Source: Anaerolineales bacterium (GTDB lineage Bacteria > Chloroflexota > Anaerolineae > Anaerolineales > UBA6663). From it: a stretch of 64,000 nucleotides of DNA. A model generated the notes under the pieces. That model was not told the origin of the DNA, did no database searches, and worked only from the letters and a program-made list of their open reading frames with translations. Location of the stretch: contig JADZEK010000062.1 in the NCBI GenBank assembly GCA_020850595.1, forward strand, positions 32,943 through 96,942, written 5' to 3'. The translations under genes and the position numbers were made by a program. Below, one piece after another: positions 54,045 through 62,815 of this stretch; positions within the stretch are counted from its first letter, which is position 1; every line of letters begins with the position of its first letter.

Positions 54045-55328
54045 ATGGATCAATTCGTGATTGAAGGCGGGCACGCGCTCAGCGGCCGCATGACCCCCGC
54101 CGGTAACAAGAATGCCGCTCTGCCGCTGCTGGCGGCCTGCCTACTTACGCGTGAGCCGGTGGTGCTGCGACGGATTCCGGCCATCCGCGATGTGGCGACG
54201 ATGCGGGCGATCTTGGAGCAACTGGGCGCCCAGGTGGAGGAGTTGGCCCCGGACGCCTGGCGGCTGCGCACGCCCGCGATCGCCACCACCCAGCCTGACC
54301 CAGAACTGTGCAAGCGCATCCGCGCTTCGATGCTGGTGGCCGGGCCGCTGCTGGCGCGCCACGGTGAGATTCGGCTGCCGCTGCCGGGGGGTGACGTGAT
54401 CGGCCGGCGGCGGCTGGACACGCACTTGCTGGCGCTGCAGGCGTTGGGCGCGCAGGTGCACTACCACCAGGGTCAGTTTCACATGACGACCGACGGGCTG
54501 CGCGGCGCGGTCATGCTGCTGGACGAGTGCAGCGTGATGGCGACGGAGAACGCGGTGCTGGCGGCGGTGACGGCGAGCGGGACGACCACCATCCGCAATG
54601 CGGCTTCGGAGCCGCACGTGCAGGACTTGTGTCACTGCCTCAACCGGCTGGGCGCGCGCATCGAGAACATTGGCTCCAACTGCCTGGTGATTGAGGGCGT
54701 GGCGGCCTTGGGCGGCGGCGAGTATGACATTGGGGCCGACTACCTGGAAGTCGCCAGCTATATCGGCGCGGCGGCAGTGACCGGCGGCGAGATCCGCATC
54801 GAGCAGGCGGGCGTGGCCCACCTGGATATGGTGCAGTTGGTATTCGAGCGACTGGGGGTACGCTGGACGACCGAGGGGGACGATGTGCTGGTGCCGAGCG
54901 GGCAGGCGCTGACGGTGGTGCCCGACCTGGGCGGCGCGATCCCGGAGATTAAGACGAACGTGTGGCCGGCCTTCCCGACCGACCTGACGAGCGTGGCGCT
55001 GACGGTGGCGACGCAGGCGGCCGGCTCGGTGCTGTTCCATGACTGGATGTATTCGGGCCGCATGTTTTTCACCGATAAGCTGGTGAGCATGGGGGCGCGC
55101 ATCATCCTGTGTGACCCGTATCGCTGCCTGGTGCAGGGGCCGAACGCGCTGCAAGCCGAGCAGCTCGAGTCGCCGGACATTCGGGCGGGCATGGCGCTGC
55201 TGCTGGCGGCGCTGTGCGCGCGCGGCACGTCGGTGATCCGCAACATCGGCCAGATCGAGCGGGGGTACGAGCGCATTGACGCCAAGCTGCGGGCGCTGGG
55301 CGCGCACATTGAGCGGGTGAGCGTGTAG
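54045..55328 (+). CDS. murA: UDP-GlcNAc 1-carboxyvinyltransferase with Asp in place of the catalytic Cys
   Basis: 427 aa. Lys22-Asn23 in AGNKNAALPLL and the catalytic loop PGGDVIGRRRLDTHL are plain. The residue equal to E. coli Cys115 is Asp117. First committed step of peptidoglycan synthesis. Asp at this site occurs naturally in some phyla and gives fosfomycin insensitivity with retained activity. The frame is open back to 53988, but that region contains the promoter, so 54045 is chosen. Ends before a strong bidirectional hairpin. Confidence 0.95.
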   Translation: MDQFVIEGGHALSGRMTPAGNKNAALPLLAACLLTREPVVLRRIPAIRDVATMRAILEQLGAQVEELAPDAWRLRTPAIATTQPDPELCKRIRASMLVAGPLLARHGEIRLPLPGGDVIGRRRLDTHLLALQALGAQVHYHQGQFHMTTDGLRGAVMLLDECSVMATENAVLAAVTASGTTTIRNAASEPHVQDLCHCLNRLGARIENIGSNCLVIEGVAALGGGEYDIGADYLEVASYIGAAAVTGGEIRIEQAGVAHLDMVQLVFERLGVRWTTEGDDVLVPSGQALTVVPDLGGAIPEIKTNVWPAFPTDLTSVALTVATQAAGSVLFHDWMYSGRMFFTDKLVSMGARIILCDPYRCLVQGPNALQAEQLESPDIRAGMALLLAALCARGTSVIRNIGQIERGYERIDAKLRALGAHIERVSV

Positions 55329-55340
55329 CGCAGGGGACTA

Positions 55341-55384
55341 TTGCCACGAATGAGCACGAATAGGGCGCGAATGCGCACGAACGG
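55341..55384 (+). repeat. CACGAAT-type degenerate repeat, copy 1
   Basis: Tandem imperfect units of (G/C)CACGAATG: cacgaatg, cacgaat, gcgaatg, cacgaacg. A second copy in the same orientation is at 57101-57143; the two flank the membrane protein and ridA genes. Confidence 0.6.
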
Positions 55385-55429
55385 AGCTAGGATGGACTGA
55401 GGTGGATGCGGCGATGGGGATTAAATGAG

Positions 55430-55460
55430 ACGGGGCGGACCGGGTGGTCCGCCCCGTTTT
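55430..55460 (+). terminator. Intrinsic terminator between convergent genes
   Basis: Twelve-base perfect stem (acggggcggacc / ggtccgccccgt), loop gggt, followed by tttt. Serves murA and may also stop the opposing transcript. Confidence 0.8.
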
Positions 55461-55474
55461 GCTTAAGGGTTGCG

Positions 55475-56593
55475 CTAGCCGCTGGGCAGATCGGCTTTGG
55501 GGGCGGCGGGGGGCGGCTCGGGCAGGATGCGCTTGAGGACTGAGCGAATAAGTTCGAGCAGCAGGTTCTGCTGGTAGCCGACGGTCCAGGCCAGCAGGTA
55601 GAGCAAGGCCGGGCGGATTTGCATGTTGGCGGGTTGGTCGTTGACGAGTTGGAACAGGGCCGGGATCCCCAGGCCCGCCACCAGGCCCATGAGCGGCCCA
55701 ACGAACAGGCCAACCAGCGGGCTGAGGTAATACCAGCGGGCGTGCTGCTGGTCAAAGTCTTCCACATGGCGCTGGAGGGCGAAGAAGGCCGCGGCCAGCC
55801 CGCCCAGCGCGCCCCAGAAGGCGGTGTTGAAGAGCGCGACCGCCTCGATGCCGGCGACGGCGGGCGTGGGCGTGCCCAGCCCGGCTACCAGGCGCGGGGT
55901 GGCGACGAAGGCGGCGATGAGGCTGAGCAGAATGAGGATGAGGTAGACCAGGATGGTCTGCGGCTGCTCGAGCAGCGAGCTGTGACGGATGCGCGTGAGG
56001 CGGTAGCGGACGTAGACGACCTCGCGCAGGGCGTTCTCGTACTCGTCGCGGCTGTGCAGCAGCATGTTGCGGGCGGTGGCCAGGCGGTCAATCATCTCGG
56101 TGACGAGCAGTTGGCTGCCGCGCTGCAACTGGGCGGCCTCGGCCTCCAGCCCGGCGATCTCTTCCCACAGGGCGGTGAGGCGGGCTTCGGGGATGAGGAG
56201 CTTGACCAGGGCCTTATCGGCTTTGAGCTGCGGCGCGCGCTTGAAGACCTGGGTGGCCGGACCGACGTTTTCAGATAGTTGGAGGCCGCCGGCCACGGCT
56301 GGGGCCGAGCCGCGCCCGGCGGCAACAGCCGCGCCTGACCCGGCTCCAGCCACGGCCACGGCGGACGGGGCGGCGGCGGTCTCCGCGGCCTCGACCGCTG
56401 CGGACGGCTCGAGCAGCACAGGCTGGGCATCGGCGGACGGGGCGGCGGTGGTCTCCGGCGCCGGCTCGGCGGACGCGGTCTCGGCGGCGCCGGCGGCGTC
56501 GAAGGCGGCGGCCAGGTCGGCAGGCAGCGCCGGCTCGACGGGACTGAGGGCGGCTGGTTCGGCGGCAGTTGGTTCAGGCGGGGTGTCGGGCAC
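55475..56593 (-). CDS. Membrane protein with Ala/Pro/Glu-rich N-terminus
   Basis: 372 aa, GTG start with GGAGG six bases upstream. Residues 1-100 are low-complexity Ala/Pro/Glu/Ser, then a helical segment of about 90 residues, then about four to five helices between about 210 and 345 and a short cytoplasmic tail. Not recognised. Follows ridA by 18 bp. Confidence 0.7.
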   Translation of the reverse strand: MPDTPPEPTAAEPAALSPVEPALPADLAAAFDAAGAAETASAEPAPETTAAPSADAQPVLLEPSAAVEAAETAAAPSAVAVAGAGSGAAVAAGRGSAPAVAGGLQLSENVGPATQVFKRAPQLKADKALVKLLIPEARLTALWEEIAGLEAEAAQLQRGSQLLVTEMIDRLATARNMLLHSRDEYENALREVVYVRYRLTRIRHSSLLEQPQTILVYLILILLSLIAAFVATPRLVAGLGTPTPAVAGIEAVALFNTAFWGALGGLAAAFFALQRHVEDFDQQHARWYYLSPLVGLFVGPLMGLVAGLGIPALFQLVNDQPANMQIRPALLYLLAWTVGYQQNLLLELIRSVLKRILPEPPPAAPKADLPSG

Positions 56594-56611
56594 GGCAGCC
56601 TCCAGCGGGCA

Positions 56612-57010
56612 TTATTCCACGACGGCGATGACCTCGATCTCGACGCGGCCGCCCTTGGGCAGCGCGGCGACCTGCACGGTGGAGCGGGCCGGGTAGTTGC
56701 CGGTGAACTGCTCGGCGTAGACCTTGTTCATGGCGGCGAACTCGGAGAGGTCGGTCATGAATACGGTGGTCTTGATGACCTGGGCGACGCTGCTGCCGGC
56801 AGCAGCCAGCACGGCGGCGAGGTTGGCCCAGGCCTGGCGGGTTTCGGCTTCGATGCCGCCGGCGACGATGGCGCCGGTAGCGGGGTCAAGCCCGAGTTGG
56901 CCGGCGGCGTAGACGAAGGGGCCGAAGCGCTGGGCCTGCGAGTAGGGGCCGATGGCGGCGGGGGCCTTATCGCTGGCGATGGCTTGTTTGACGTGAGACA
57001 TGCGAGACAT
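56612..57010 (-). CDS. ridA: RidA family enamine/imine deaminase
   Basis: 132 aa. AIASDKAPAAIGPYSQAQ at the N-terminus, NLAAVLAAAGSSVAQVIKTTVF, and the catalytic arginine in NYPARSTVQVAALP, with a nearby Glu in VEIEVIAV. Clears reactive 2-aminoacrylate-type intermediates produced by PLP enzymes. A promoter lies 30 bases upstream. Either ATG (57010 or 57001) could be used; AGGAG spacing favours the second. Confidence 0.93.
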   Translation of the reverse strand: MSRMSHVKQAIASDKAPAAIGPYSQAQRFGPFVYAAGQLGLDPATGAIVAGGIEAETRQAWANLAAVLAAAGSSVAQVIKTTVFMTDLSEFAAMNKVYAEQFTGNYPARSTVQVAALPKGGRVEIEVIAVVE

Positions 57011-57041
57011 TCTCCTGTGTGAGGCGCGAATATGGGGGGTG

Positions 57042-57071
57042 ATTGTAGGCCCAGAGGGTGGGTATGGGCAA
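57042..57071 (-). promoter_or_regulatory. ridA promoter
   Basis: Minus strand: TTGCCC (57066-57071), 18-base spacer, TACAAT (57042-57047). Confidence 0.55.
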
Positions 57072-57100
57072 GGGAGATATTAAGGCTGGAGAGGGCTTCT

Positions 57101-57143
57101 GCCACGAATGACCACGAAAGCTGGAACGAATGGGCACGAATGG
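57101..57143 (+). repeat. CACGAAT-type degenerate repeat, copy 2
   Basis: Units ccacgaatg, ccacgaaag, aacgaatg and gcacgaatg, same orientation as the copy at 55341-55384, about 1.76 kb away. Confidence 0.6.
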
Positions 57144-57155
57144 CAGAATCAGGAA

Positions 57156-57185
57156 GCCCGGCCCTGCGGGTGGGCAGGGCCGGGC
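57156..57185 (-). terminator. Hairpin after mrp
   Basis: Twelve-base perfect stem (gcccggccctgc / gcagggccgggc), loop gggtgg, 37 bp past the mrp stop. No T-run. Confidence 0.55.
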
Positions 57186-57221
57186 GGAGGGTGAACGGGG
57201 CGCCCGGCGGGCGGGCGGCGC

Positions 57222-58319
57222 TCAGTTGATCTCGGTGATGGGGATGACGTTGTTTTGGTTCAGGAAGTTGGCGACGCTGATCTTGGCGGCCACGTCGCGG
57301 GCGACGGCCACAAATGCCTGGGCCGCGGGTGAATCGGGGTGGCTGATGACGACGGGCGTGCCGGCGTCGCCGCCGATGCGCACCTGCGGGTCCATGGGGA
57401 TCTCGCCGATGAAGGGCACGCCGGCTGCTTCGGCCAAGGCGCGCCCCCCACCCTGCCCGAACACATCCAGCCGCGAGCCGTCGGGCAGCGCCAGGTAGCT
57501 CATGTTCTCGACCACGCCGAGCACGGGTACGTCCATTTGCTTGAAGCCTTCGAGGCCGCGGCGGGCGTCGGCTTGCGAGACGGCTTGCGGCAGCGTGACG
57601 ATGACGGCTCCGGCCACGGCCATCGCTTGCGAGACGACAAGCTGGGCGTCGCCCGTGCCGGGGGGCATGTCTACGATCAGGTAGTCGAGGTCGCCCCAGG
57701 CGACGTCGGTGAGGAACTGGCGGATGGCCTTGTCGAGCATGGGGCCGCGCCAGATGATGGGCTGATCGCTGCGCACCATGAAGCCCATGGAGAACAGCTC
57801 GATGCCATGGGCGCGAGCGGGCAAGAGCTTGCCGGCGGACTGAACCGGCGTGTAGCTCGCGCCGAGCATCATGGGCGTGTTGGGGCCGTAGATGTCGGCG
57901 TCGAGCAGGCCGACCCGGGCGCCGGTTTGGGCGAGGGCCACGGCCACGTTGACGGCCACGGTGCTCTTGCCCACGCCGCCCTTGCCGGAGGCGATGGCGA
58001 CGACGTTGCGGGCGGGCATGGGCAGCGCGCCGCGGCTGGCGCCGCTCCCTGCGGTCGTGACGCGCGCATCCCAGCCGACCTTGACTTCGGTGACGCCGGG
58101 CACCTGGGCCAGGGCGGCGCGCACATCGCGCTCCATGACGTGGCGCAGCGGGCAGGCAGGCGTGGTAAGCATGATGGTGAAGCTCACCCGGCCGCCCTCG
58201 ATCTGCAGGTTCTTGATCATATCGAGGCTGACCAGGTCGCGGTGCAGTTCCGGCTCCTGGACGGTGGCCAGGGCGCGCAGCACCTGCTCGTTGGTCAGGG
58301 CGTGCTTATTTCCCAACAT
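57222..58319 (-). CDS. mrp: Mrp/ApbC-type Fe-S carrier P-loop ATPase
   Basis: 365 aa. N-terminal MIP18-like domain (about 1-90) with TTPACPLRHVM, then the deviant Walker A GKGGVGKSTVAVN and DADIYGPNTPMMLG. Scaffold/carrier for [4Fe-4S] clusters in complex-I-like and other enzymes. The CxxC near the C-terminus of the long form is not obvious here, so cluster binding should be treated as family-based. Next to nuoI and within an Fe-S gene neighbourhood. Confidence 0.9.
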   Translation of the reverse strand: MLGNKHALTNEQVLRALATVQEPELHRDLVSLDMIKNLQIEGGRVSFTIMLTTPACPLRHVMERDVRAALAQVPGVTEVKVGWDARVTTAGSGASRGALPMPARNVVAIASGKGGVGKSTVAVNVAVALAQTGARVGLLDADIYGPNTPMMLGASYTPVQSAGKLLPARAHGIELFSMGFMVRSDQPIIWRGPMLDKAIRQFLTDVAWGDLDYLIVDMPPGTGDAQLVVSQAMAVAGAVIVTLPQAVSQADARRGLEGFKQMDVPVLGVVENMSYLALPDGSRLDVFGQGGGRALAEAAGVPFIGEIPMDPQVRIGGDAGTPVVISHPDSPAAQAFVAVARDVAAKISVANFLNQNNVIPITEIN

Positions 58320-58343
58320 GGTTGACTCCTTGGCTCTAAACGT

Positions 58344-58366
58344 CAGACGCCCCGGCGGGGCGTCTG
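58344..58366 (-). terminator. Hairpin between the Cys-motif gene and mrp
   Basis: Ten-base perfect stem (cagacgcccc / ggggcgtctg) with loop ggc, in the 85 bp gap before mrp. No T-run; may reduce read-through from the nuo genes into mrp. Confidence 0.5.
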
Positions 58367-58404
58367 GCGCAGGCGCGGTTCCGTTACCGGGCGACGGCCC
58401 CGAG

Positions 58405-58740
58405 CTACATCTCGACCAGGGTGCCGTCTTCGAGATATAGATTTACGTCGCGGCTGGCCTTGTGGTAAAGCTTGACCAGGCCTTCGTCGCCTTCCTTGAA
58501 GCGCTGGACGGCCTGTTGGGCGCAGGCGGTGCAGCCGCGCATGGCGCGATAGGAGTCGGAGTGGCAGGTCAGGCAGCCGTTTAAGCGGATCATCATCAAC
58601 CCAAAGGCCAGGGTCGCCTCGTGGCCGTCAGGGACGGCGGCGACCTTATCCACCAACTGTTTCCAGGCTGGGCCGCGCAGCGCCCGGAGGGCCGGGATGA
58701 CGCGGGTGGGGAAGAGCATTTCGGTGTCGGTCTGGTACAT
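58405..58740 (-). CDS. Small Cys-motif protein next to nuoI
   Basis: 111 aa, soluble. The centre has NGCLTCHSDSYRAMRGCTACAQQAVQRF: two CxxC-type pairs 11 residues apart, suited to a zinc, iron-sulfur or heme-like site. The rest is helical (TRVIPALRALRGPAWKQLV). Its ATG overlaps the nuoI stop (TAATG), so it is translated with complex I genes. Not recognised beyond this; an accessory assembly or electron-transfer role is a guess. Confidence 0.75.
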   Translation of the reverse strand: MYQTDTEMLFPTRVIPALRALRGPAWKQLVDKVAAVPDGHEATLAFGLMMIRLNGCLTCHSDSYRAMRGCTACAQQAVQRFKEGDEGLVKLYHKASRDVNLYLEDGTLVEM

Positions 58741-59345
58741 TATTTCTTCGCCCTGGCGGCCTTCTTGGCGGCTTCTTCGGCGCGCGCGGCTTCCTCGCGG
58801 GCGTAGTTAACCGGACGGATGGAAGCGTAGTACTCGACCGGGCGGCTGAGGCGCTCTTTGTCGAAGATGTGCTTGGTGGTGCGGTCGAAGGAGGCCAGCT
58901 CGAAATCGTGGTCCATCTTGATGGCGTCGAACGGGCAGTACTCGGCGCACAGGCCGCAGTTCATGCAGATATCAATGTCAATGAAGAACTGCTTGGGCTG
59001 CGGCACGGGGCGGCCGGTTTTGGGGTCGTTGGTGCGCTCGATCCAGATGCACTGGGGCGGGCAGACCTTGGGGCAGATGCCGCAGGAGGTGCAGCGATCT
59101 TCCTGCGTGCCGTCGGCGTTGTGCTCGTAGACCAGGAAAGGGATGAAGCGGAATTCTTCCGGCGTGACCAGGCGCTCTTCAGGATATTGCACGGTGAAGA
59201 TGCCGGCGGCCTTGGGGCCTTGGCGCACGGCCAGCGCTTCGGGGTTGTAGTAACGGCGGCCCAGCCACTTGAGGTCGTCGGTATAAGTATCCCAGAAGTG
59301 CTTGAAAACGACGCCCAGGCCACGCAGGATGCCAAGACCATACAT
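58740..59345 (-). CDS. nuoI: NADH-quinone oxidoreductase subunit I
   Basis: 201 aa. Two [4Fe-4S] motifs: CTSCGICPKVCPPQCI and CMNCGLCAEYCPFDAI. N-terminus with YGLGILRGLGVVFKHFWDT is the amphipathic helix that contacts the membrane arm. Carries N6a/N6b clusters between the NuoG side and NuoB. C-terminal Lys/Ala/Glu-rich tail. Confidence 0.94.
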   Translation of the reverse strand: MYGLGILRGLGVVFKHFWDTYTDDLKWLGRRYYNPEALAVRQGPKAAGIFTVQYPEERLVTPEEFRFIPFLVYEHNADGTQEDRCTSCGICPKVCPPQCIWIERTNDPKTGRPVPQPKQFFIDIDICMNCGLCAEYCPFDAIKMDHDFELASFDRTTKHIFDKERLSRPVEYYASIRPVNYAREEAARAEEAAKKAARAKK

Positions 59346-59357
59346 AGGATGTTTTCC

Positions 59358-59981
59358 TTAGCTACCAGGTTCGGCAGGGGGCAGCAGGGCTGCCACCTCC
59401 AGGTTCAGATCGGGAAAGGCCAGCGGCGCGACGTGATCGCCGGGCTTGAGGCGCAGCATGGAGTCATAGCCGTTGGCGCTCGGCTGGCGATAGACTTCGA
59501 GCGCGTCAACGTTCAAATCGCGGAGCCACATTTCGGCGACGCCGGCCGTGCCATACAGCGGAACCTTTACCTCGCGATCATAGCGCACGGTCGTAGGCGA
59601 CACTTCAATGGCCAGATAAATCTCAGCTGGACCGGGATGGCGACCGGCGTAGTAGTTCGCATTGGGCTTGAGCAGTTGCACATCCGGCTCGGGTTCCGAA
59701 TCGTCCCCAATGCCGAAGGGGTTCTGGACCCTCACAATGGCGTGCCGTCCCACGCCGGCCGCCAACATGTTAGTCAAGCGGTCAACAGCGCTGGCGTGGC
59801 GTGGGTTGATGGCCGCCATAGTGACCAAATCTCCCTGAACCAGTTCGACCCGCGAGTGTTCATCAAATACCCTTGCCTCAATCAGCGCGTGATAAACCTG
59901 CCGCGTGAAGCGGTAGCGCTCGCGGGGAGCGGTGGTCGCCGCTTGAGCCTGAACGGGGGTGTCTACAGCCATAGGCGCCAT
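59358..59981 (-). CDS. Uma2-family PD-(D/E)XK nuclease-like protein
   Basis: 207 aa. The core PEPDVQLL ... YLAIEVSPTTVRYDREVKVPLY holds the Asp, Glu and Lys positions of the PD-(D/E)XK fold, with RVELVQGDLVTM upstream as in DUF820/Uma2. Abundant in cyanobacteria and Chloroflexota with no settled function. It is wedged between nuoCD and nuoI with 6 and 12 bp gaps and no promoter, so it must be co-transcribed with complex I. Confidence 0.88.
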   Translation of the reverse strand: MAPMAVDTPVQAQAATTAPRERYRFTRQVYHALIEARVFDEHSRVELVQGDLVTMAAINPRHASAVDRLTNMLAAGVGRHAIVRVQNPFGIGDDSEPEPDVQLLKPNANYYAGRHPGPAEIYLAIEVSPTTVRYDREVKVPLYGTAGVAEMWLRDLNVDALEVYRQPSANGYDSMLRLKPGDHVAPLAFPDLNLEVAALLPPAEPGS

Positions 59982-59987
59982 GAAGAC

Positions 59988-61733
59988 TTAGCGGTCGGTC
60001 TCGCCCAGCACGATGTCAATGCTGCCCAGGATGACGACCACGTCGGCGATCTTGTGGCCCTTGCACATCTCGCCGAAGGGTGTCAGGTTGATGAACGAAG
60101 GGGCGCGGACGTGATAGCGGTAGGGGTTGGGCTTGCCGGTGGAGATGACGTAGTAGCCTAGCTCGCCCTTGGGGTTTTCCACGCGGCCGTAGCTTTCGCC
60201 GGCCGGCACGCGCACCTGGTATTGGAGCTTGCCGGTCTGAATGTCGCCGCCGGGCAGGCCGCGCAGGGCCTGCTGGACGATCTTGAGGCTCTCGCGCATC
60301 TCGTCAATGCGGATCAGGTAGCGGTCGTACACATCGCCGTTGTAGCGCACGCAGACGTCCCAATCGAAGCGGTCGTAGATGCCGTATGGCTCGGCGCGGC
60401 GCACGTCGTAGGGCACGCCGGAGGCGCGCAGCACGGGGCCGGCGGTGCTGTAGGCGATGGCCTGCTCGGCGGGCAGCACGCCTACGCCCAGGCAGCGCGA
60501 GCGAATGATCTCGTTGTTGGTCAGGTAGTTGTCGAGCTCATCTATCTTGCGCGGCAAGCGCTCGAAGGCCAGTTCCTTCAGGCGGGCCTCGATGCCGTCC
60601 GGCAGGTCGCGGACGACGCCGCCGAAGCGCATGTAGTTGCACATCATGCGCGAGCCGGCGGTGGCCTCGAACACATCCAGGATCAGCTCGCGTTCTTCAA
60701 TGGCGTACAGGGCGGGGGTGAAGAAGGCGCCCAGGTCGTTGAGCAGGAAGCCGATGGCCCACAGGTGGTTGGAGATGCGGGTCAGTTCGACCATGATGAT
60801 GCGCAGGTACTCGGCGCGCTCGGGGGCCTTAACGTTCATGAGGCGCTCGATGGCCTGCACGTAGCCCCAGTTGTTGGCCATGCTCGAGAGGTAGTCGAGC
60901 CGGTCGGTAAAGGGGATGTTTTGCAGGAAGGTGTTGCGCTCGCCGATCTGCTCATGGTTGCGGTGCAGGTAACCCATCACCGGCTCCAGGTCCACGATGG
61001 TCTCGCCGTCGAGCGTGGCGGCGATGCGGAACACGCCGTGGGTGGAGGGGTGCTGCGGGCCGAGGTTGACGGTGATGGTGTCGGTATGCATCGAGCCGGC
61101 GCCGGTGTCGGTGACGGAGCCTAGGCCGGCATACAGGGCCTTATCGGCTTCGGGCGTCCAGCTTTCGACGGTGAAGCCGTCGGGGTATTTGACGTTGCGG
61201 CCGAAGGGGTTGAGCGCTTCAGCACGGAAGACCTGCCCGCCGGGCCAGCGGCTCTCGAACGGCTTGTGGTCGGCTTCGTAGTACGGCTCTTTCCAGTCCT
61301 TGCGCATGGGGTGGCCCCAGAAGCCTTCCCACATGAGGATGCGCTTGAGGTTGGGGTGGCCGGTGAAGCGGATGCCGTAGAGGTCCCAGGCTTCGCGCTC
61401 TTGCAGGTCGGCGCCGGGGTAGACGGACACCAGCGAGGGCAGCACGGCGTCGTCGCGCGGGGTCTGCGCCTTGAGCACCAGGCCGGGGCCGCCGGCGGTG
61501 CGGTAGAGGTGATAGACCATCTCCAGCTTGCCGTCGTCGAGGTAATCCACGGCGGTGGCCGAGGAGAGGTAGTCGTAGCCGGCCTCGTCGCGCAGCTTGG
61601 TGACGACTTCCACCAGTTTGTCGGGCGCGAGGAGGTAGCCGGAGTAGTTCTTGCGGGTGTCGGGCGTGACTACGCCGGGAAATTCTTCCTCGAGCTTGAG
61701 CGGGGCCGGAGCAACAGCGGGCGCAGACGTCAT
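59988..61733 (-). CDS. nuoCD: Fused NADH-quinone oxidoreductase subunits C and D
   Basis: 581 aa. The C part (about 1-200) includes [31 protein letters not shown]. The D part (about 215-581) has [42 protein letters not shown], and the quinone-site region to the C-terminal [12 protein letters not shown]. The fusion is as in enterobacteria; many Chloroflexota keep C and D separate, so it is worth noting. Lies four bases from nuoB. Confidence 0.94.
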   Translation of the reverse strand: MTSAPAVAPAPLKLEEEFPGVVTPDTRKNYSGYLLAPDKLVEVVTKLRDEAGYDYLSSATAVDYLDDGKLEMVYHLYRTAGGPGLVLKAQTPRDDAVLPSLVSVYPGADLQEREAWDLYGIRFTGHPNLKRILMWEGFWGHPMRKDWKEPYYEADHKPFESRWPGGQVFRAEALNPFGRNVKYPDGFTVESWTPEADKALYAGLGSVTDTGAGSMHTDTITVNLGPQHPSTHGVFRIAATLDGETIVDLEPVMGYLHRNHEQIGERNTFLQNIPFTDRLDYLSSMANNWGYVQAIERLMNVKAPERAEYLRIIMVELTRISNHLWAIGFLLNDLGAFFTPALYAIEERELILDVFEATAGSRMMCNYMRFGGVVRDLPDGIEARLKELAFERLPRKIDELDNYLTNNEIIRSRCLGVGVLPAEQAIAYSTAGPVLRASGVPYDVRRAEPYGIYDRFDWDVCVRYNGDVYDRYLIRIDEMRESLKIVQQALRGLPGGDIQTGKLQYQVRVPAGESYGRVENPKGELGYYVISTGKPNPYRYHVRAPSFINLTPFGEMCKGHKIADVVVILGSIDIVLGETDR

Positions 61734-61736
61734 GGC

Positions 61737-62408
61737 TTATTCCTTTGCGTGCTCGCGGTCGGCGGTGTAGACGGAGTTGGTTAGGCCGGCGGCGGCGCGC
61801 TGGCGCAGCAGGCCCGCCTGGCGCGGGTCAATAAGGTCTGGGCCGAGGATGGGCACCGGCACAGGCTCAGATGGGCCTTTTTGATACCACGGCACATTGC
61901 GGATGGACTGCGAGTCAATCTTCTTTTGCAGCGTCATCAGGCCGTACAGCAGGGCCTGCGGGGTGGGCGGGCAGCCGGGGACGTAAACATCCACGGGGAT
62001 GTACTTATCCACGCCGGAGATGACGTTGTAGCCTTCTTTGAACGGGCCGCCGCCGCTGGCGCAGGCGCCCATGGCGAGGACATATTGAGGCTCGGGCATC
62101 TGGTTGTAGAGGCGCACGATCTGCGGGATCATCTTCTTGGTGACGGTGCCGGAGACGATCATCAGGTCGGCTTGGCGGGCGGAGGGGCGCATGACTTCCA
62201 TGCCGAAGCGGCTGAGGTCGTAGCGGCTGGCGGCGGTGCAGATCATCTCGATGGCGCAGCAGGCCAATCCAAACATCATCGGCCAGCAGGACGAGCGCCG
62301 GCTCCAGTTGTAGATTTTGTCGAGGGTGGTGATGAAGATGTTGGGTTGAATCTCATCCGGCACCAGGAGATCAGATACCGGCTTCTCGGCCGAGGCGGGC
62401 AGGGTCAT
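61737..62408 (-). CDS. nuoB: NADH-quinone oxidoreductase subunit B
   Basis: 223 aa. [30 protein letters not shown] and [17 protein letters not shown] hold the Cys ligands of cluster N2. The ATG at 62408 overlaps the iscX stop in an ATGA junction; eight extra upstream codons are rejected. C-terminal extension of about 40 residues ([17 protein letters not shown]). Confidence 0.94.
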   Translation of the reverse strand: MTLPASAEKPVSDLLVPDEIQPNIFITTLDKIYNWSRRSSCWPMMFGLACCAIEMICTAASRYDLSRFGMEVMRPSARQADLMIVSGTVTKKMIPQIVRLYNQMPEPQYVLAMGACASGGGPFKEGYNVISGVDKYIPVDVYVPGCPPTPQALLYGLMTLQKKIDSQSIRNVPWYQKGPSEPVPVPILGPDLIDPRQAGLLRQRAAAGLTNSVYTADREHAKE

Positions 62409-62614
62409 AGGGGCTGGGTCTCCTCGTACCACTCTTGATAGATGGCGGCCAAGAGGTCGTCATTCGCCAACAGTGGATCGTCCTGAAATTCCGGCAGGGC
62501 GACCACCCAATTATAAATCATGTTCAGCGTCACCTGGCTCAGGTCGGCGTTGGGCTGCGTGGCGCGCAGGCGGCGGGCAATGGCGTAGGCACCGTCCCAA
62601 TAGAGAGCTTCCAT
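62405..62614 (-). CDS. iscX: IscX-like Fe-S assembly protein
   Basis: 69 aa, the typical size. [38 protein letters not shown] spacing and an AIYQEWYEE end match IscX (YfhJ), the small acidic frataxin-like regulator of IscS. First gene of the nuo transcript and translationally coupled to nuoB. No iscS or iscU is in the window. Confidence 0.85.
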   Translation of the reverse strand: MEALYWDGAYAIARRLRATQPNADLSQVTLNMIYNWVVALPEFQDDPLLANDDLLAAIYQEWYEETQPL

Positions 62615-62701
62615 CGGTGTCGCGGTTGGTGCAGACCGTCAGCGCGGGGTTCGGCCGGTGAGCCAGATGCGGTTTGTACTACTTTTCGCAATTCAAGGGG
62701 A

Positions 62702-62729
62702 ATTATACCTGCGGGGTAGCGTTTGTCAA
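62702..62729 (-). promoter_or_regulatory. Consensus promoter of the iscX-nuo transcript
   Basis: Minus strand: TTGACA (62724-62729), 16-base spacer, TATAAT (62702-62707): both hexamers perfect. Transcription would start near 62695. Confidence 0.85.
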
Positions 62730-62742
62730 GAATTTTGGACAA
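62723..62742. promoter_or_regulatory. Inverted-repeat operator candidate
   Basis: TTGTC-N10-GACAA (62723-62727 and 62738-62742) overlaps the -35 of the iscX promoter and lies 16 bp before the -35 of the divergent regulator promoter. A plausible autoregulatory site for the SufR-like protein. Confidence 0.5.
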
Positions 62743-62758
62743 TAAAGTCGAAACTCAT

Positions 62759-62786
62759 TTGACAAATCCTGCCCAGGGGCTAAAAT
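62759..62786 (+). promoter_or_regulatory. Promoter of the SufR-like regulator
   Basis: TTGACA (62759-62764), 16-base spacer, TAAAAT (62781-62786). It diverges from the iscX promoter with the -35 elements only 29 bases apart. Confidence 0.8.
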
Positions 62787-62815
62787 AGTGCCTGGCAATT
62801 GTGCCTGGAAGAACG

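Noticed and set aside
55341..55384. CRISPR-like short repeats
   Set aside because: Units are only 7-9 bases, degenerate and without spacers of constant length.
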